Origin: Actinomycetota bacterium
GTDB lineage: Bacteria; Actinomycetota; Actinomycetes; Nanopelagicales; Nanopelagicaceae
Length of the DNA stretch: 32,394 bases
NCBI GenBank assembly: GCA_009701305.1
Contig: WLKK01000007.1
Location: 1 to 32,394, forward strand
Direction of reading: 5' to 3'
Position 1 is the first letter of the stretch, and each line of letters begins with the position of its first letter. Under the pieces are notes generated by a model. That model ran no database searches. It saw only the letters and a list, made by a program, of their open reading frames with translations, and was not told the DNA's origin. The position numbers were made by a program, and so were the translations under genes. Positions 30,801 to 32,394 of the stretch are shown here, one piece after another.

Positions 30801-32394
30801 TGACTCCGTCTGGAGGCTCTGGAACAGGGGCGATCACCTACGCAATTGCAGCGGGGGGAAGTGCAGCCTATTGCGCACTTGATAATTCAACGCAGACAAA
30901 TACCGTCACTGCATCATCAAGTGGTACCTGCCTAATTCAAGCAACCAAGGCAACTGACAGTAATTACCTAGTTGCAACTAGTGCCACTCAAACATTTACC
31001 TTCAACGCGCCAATCACCCTCACATACGCTGCTGGGGTGTTAGGAACCGGAACTACTCCTACTTTATCTGGAACCTACTTTGCCGGGGATACAGTTACTG
31101 TCGCAGCCGGTTCAACATTGAGTCGCGCTGGTTTTACATTTAATGGTTGGCGCAACTCCAGCGAAACTTCAGTTGCAACTAGTAGCACCTTAACCCTTTC
31201 GACAAGTGAGACATTAACTGCTCAGTGGCGACAAACATCCCTTTTTGGATTAAGTGATAGTGAGATTACTGAGCTGCAAAGTTGGAACGCCTCAACTAGT
31301 ACTAATTCAGGTACGGTGTCGGACTCAAGTAGCTCATTTACCGTAACAGTTCCAGGCAACTCCCTGCCCACAGGGACCACAGTAAAATTGTGGAAAATTG
31401 CAAACTCTAACCTTGCAAGAAGCAAGGTTGGATCTGACAAAGATTACATTTTAGATTTGGTTGTTTCCTGGCTTAAATCAGATGGCACGGTACCGACCGC
31501 GACTTCACCGGTGACATTTTCTATTTCTAATAGCACGATAAAAAAAGGGGCGATCGCATATCAAATTATTGGTGATTCGGTTACGCAGATTGGAACTGCA
31601 ACAGCTGATGGTCAAATAAACTTATCGGTGACTGAGGATCCAGTTATTACAGTTGCAAATCCAGCTTTACTCTCAGCTACCGAGGTCGCTGCTGCCGCCG
31701 CCGCTGCTGCTGCCTACCAAGCGCAAATCCAAGCAGCAGCAATAGCCGAAGCTCAAGCAGCAGCACAAGCCGCTGCTAAGTTAACAGCAGCAAAAGAAGC
31801 ATTGGCTAAAGCGGCATTAGCTAAAGAAGAAGCAGCTAAAGAAGCAGCGCAAGCCGTAGTAGCTAAAGATCTAGCTCAAATTGCTGCATTAACGGAGGAA
31901 GTAAAGAGATTAAATCAGGAAATCGCATCTTCCAAATCAAAACTGGCAGAACAAACGGCTATTGCTGAAAAAAACAAAACGCTTGGATCAGACATCGAGA
32001 AATTGCAACAATCTTCAAAAGCTAATGATGAAAAATTTACTGAAGCAAACACTAAGTTGAGTGAGGCAAGCAAGAAAATTACAGATTTGCTTTCAAAAGT
32101 TACCTCTACAGAAGCCGAAAAACAAGAATTGATAACCGCAAAGTCTAAAGAGGCAAAAGTTGCTAATGTAGCCAAAATAGCTGATGTGACCGCAACGGTA
32201 GAGGATTCTAAAGGTGTGAAAGTTATCGCTATCGCTGCTGTTGACTCATCAGGTAAAGATATTAAAGATGGAGATGGAAAGGTTGTTTTGCTTGCGCCAA
32301 TAGTGGGCAATGATGGAAAAGCGGTCAGAACTGCAGATGGGCAAGTAGCCCGTGCTTCTCTTGCTATAACTTCAAGCGGTGAAGTTTTAATAGC
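27887..32394 (+). CDS. Giant secreted repeat protein: two seven-repeat NHL-like beta-propellers, Ig-like modules, InlB-type repeat and coiled coil (3' end outside window)
   Basis: The frame is open from TTG 27887 to the window end, at least 1502 residues. TTG gives a clear signal peptide (VHTLKKISLILFFSLILGNF, cleavage near AQA-D) and GGAAAG lies six bases upstream. Domain order: propeller 1, seven repeats of GIT[IV]DS-x-GNIYTAN...VTKITP-x-G (about 29-310); putative Ig/cadherin-like unit (He_PIG type, about 317-400); a second Ig-like SKATQSTLTFALSSASK unit (402-497); propeller 2, again seven repeats (498-770); copies of both Ig-like units plus an extra one (772-1040); an InlB/Flg_new-type GFTFNGW repeat (1042-1117); an Ala/Lys/Glu-rich coiled coil (about 1265-1438); then a beta domain. 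Likely a surface adhesin or cell-wall-linked protein; the anchoring signal is outside the window. Residue numbers are approximate. Confidence 0.9.
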   Translation, partial: MVHTLKKISLILFFSLILGNFAVAPAQADFPASTGYDPQGITIDSLGNIYTSNYRWNGGLYTVTKITPDGVSSIFGTTGTQPIGITVDSANNIYTANYGSNNVTKITPDGASTIFGTTGTQPFGITVDSAGNIYTANSGSNDVTKITPAGVSSILGTTGAGSYPAGITIDSLGNIYTANQGNYRVTKITPDGVSSTFAYTGQGPQGITIDSSGNIYTANTQSDSVTKITPEGVATTFAQTGRLPIRITVDSANNIYTANYGSDNVTKITPGGVSSILGSTGSYPNGIAVDSAGYVYTANSGSYTVTKLDPISARNPLSFSLSSASQSVTQNSAISTVTTVSTGGEILSYAISPAAPTGLTFNTATGQLSGTPTQIQSATNYTITATNTAGSATRTFTLTVSKATQSTLTFALSSASKIQPYSQAITMTPSGGSGTGAITYAIAAGGSAANCALANSTQTNTVTASSGGTCLIQATKATDSNYLVATSATQTFTFTYATASTGSLPYGITIDSAGNIYTANSGSNNVTKITPGGVSSILGTTGKGPYSITVDSAGNIYTANENSNNVTKITPNGESSTLGTTGSYPSAITIDSAGNIYTSNWGSNNVTKITPGGSSSTLGTTGSRPWSITIDSAGNIYTGNEGSNNVTKITPAGVSSTLGTTGSNPRGITIDSAGNIYTANVESDNVTKITPAGVSTILGTTDPEPRGITTDSAGNIYTGNFGGPTVTKITPGGVSSTFGSSPGNPTAITIDSAGNIYTANYFNNTVTKILSAVPVFSLSSASQSVTQNSAISTVTTISTGGPIASYAISPAAPTGLTFNTATGQLSGTPTQTQSATNYTITATSTAGSATRTFALTVTSKITPTFTWSGLSKSYGDSPFTLTAPTASTAGTFTYSSASTGVIALNNVNTDSATVVGSGTSVITATFTPTNTATYNTATTTMTVTVSKATQSALTFALSSASKNQPYSQAITMTPSGGSGTGAITYAIAAGGSAAYCALDNSTQTNTVTASSSGTCLIQATKATDSNYLVATSATQTFTFNAPITLTYAAGVLGTGTTPTLSGTYFAGDTVTVAAGSTLSRAGFTFNGWRNSSETSVATSSTLTLSTSETLTAQWRQTSLFGLSDSEITELQSWNASTSTNSGTVSDSSSSFTVTVPGNSLPTGTTVKLWKIANSNLARSKVGSDKDYILDLVVSWLKSDGTVPTATSPVTFSISNSTIKKGAIAYQIIGDSVTQIGTATADGQINLSVTEDPVITVANPALLSATEVAAAAAAAAAYQAQIQAAAIAEAQAAAQAAAKLTAAKEALAKAALAKEEAAKEAAQAVVAKDLAQIAALTEEVKRLNQEIASSKSKLAEQTAIAEKNKTLGSDIEKLQQSSKANDEKFTEANTKLSEASKKITDLLSKVTSTEAEKQELITAKSKEAKVANVAKIADVTATVEDSKGVKVIAIAAVDSSGKDIKDGDGKVVLLAPIVGNDGKAVRTADGQVARASLAITSSGEVLI
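27971..28815 (+). repeat. Coding tandem repeat block 1 (seven units of about 120 bp)
   Basis: Seven diverged units encoding propeller 1. Units vary slightly in length (inserts in units 1 and 3). The core GACTCA..GGAAATAT(T/C)TATAC and GTCACAAA(A/G)ATTAC recur in each. Confidence 0.85.
28835..29374 (+). repeat. Ig-like coding module, first copy of a near-identical pair
   Basis: The segment coding FSLSSASQSVTQNSAI...TFTLTV recurs at 30211-30462, and the SKATQS...TQTFTF segment recurs at 30721-31005, with long runs of identical bases. The second copies are separated by an inserted roughly 260-bp Ig-like unit, so the whole propeller-Ig-Ig block was duplicated and then modified. Confidence 0.85.
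29398..30190 (+). repeat. Coding tandem repeat block 2 (seven units, exact 120-bp period)
   Basis: Seven units in strict 120-bp phase (40 codons each). They are much more alike than those of block 1, so this block was homogenised or expanded more recently. The AATATCTATAC core starts near 29430, 29550, 29670, 29790, 29910, 30030 and 30150. Confidence 0.9.

Noticed and set aside
31915-32310. 131-codon minus-strand frame inside the coiled-coil region of the giant gene
   Set aside because: It is the mirror of an Ala/Lys/Glu-rich coding stretch, with Ser/Phe/Thr-rich shadow composition and no start signal.

Overview
The window looks like a chromosomal accessory region of a low-to-moderate GC actinobacterium. 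My best guess is a freshwater planktonic lineage of the acI/Nanopelagicales type. This rests on the short intergenic gaps, the frequent GTG/TTG starts, and a set of secreted proteins sharing a small two-cysteine motif (C-x-KGK...K-x-V...P-x-CP-x-G-[YF]), which I associate from memory with these bacteria. No ribosomal or other phylogenetic marker is present, so the assignment is inference.

Layout. (1) 1-1027: the tail of an NAD-dependent sugar-acid dehydrogenase/epimerase overlaps an SDR oxidoreductase by 4 bases (one operon). (2) 1093-15703: a defence island. A minus-strand operon encodes a 1075-aa protein of unknown fold, a 1779-aa DExH helicase with several zinc clusters and a C-terminal DUF1998-type cysteine cluster, and a Cas4/RecB-like Fe-S PD-(D/E)XK nuclease. 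A divergent DNA cytosine-5 methyltransferase faces it across 38 bp. This set resembles Druantia type II (DruE-type fused helicase plus methylase). A small probable restriction endonuclease converges on the methyltransferase, and a PD-(D/E)XK-DUF2075 nuclease-ATPase and a small unknown protein follow. (3) 15732-16964: a cytochrome P450. (4) 17053-18567: copy A of a roughly 520-bp repeated element, tRNA debris, and an SMR-efflux/DUF5360 gene pair bracketed by a perfect 23-bp direct repeat of a tRNA 3' end. (5) 18678-24871: a secreted M6-like metalloprotease, a photolyase-like protein with apparently reversed domain order, secreted proteins and a DoxX-like membrane protein. (6) 24939-25862: a divergent tRNA-like gene, two hairpin terminators, and copies B and C of the repeated element. 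(7) 25855-32394: a secreted protein and, divergent from it, a giant secreted repeat protein (at least 1502 residues, cut by the window end) with two seven-repeat beta-propellers, Ig-like modules and a coiled coil.

The most novel-looking item is the repeated element. Copies A and B each hold a 31-codon gene, too short for normal gene calling, for a hydrophobic peptide with a basic patch after the membrane segment. It has a near-ideal Shine-Dalgarno sequence, but a conserved long-range hairpin in the leader would bury that site. A minus-strand hairpin with a T-rich tail overlaps the 3' end of the gene, with a possible minus-strand promoter about 100 bp beyond. This is the architecture of a type I toxin-antitoxin locus. 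Copy C is a 5'-truncated relic. All of this is read by eye; nothing was computed or searched.
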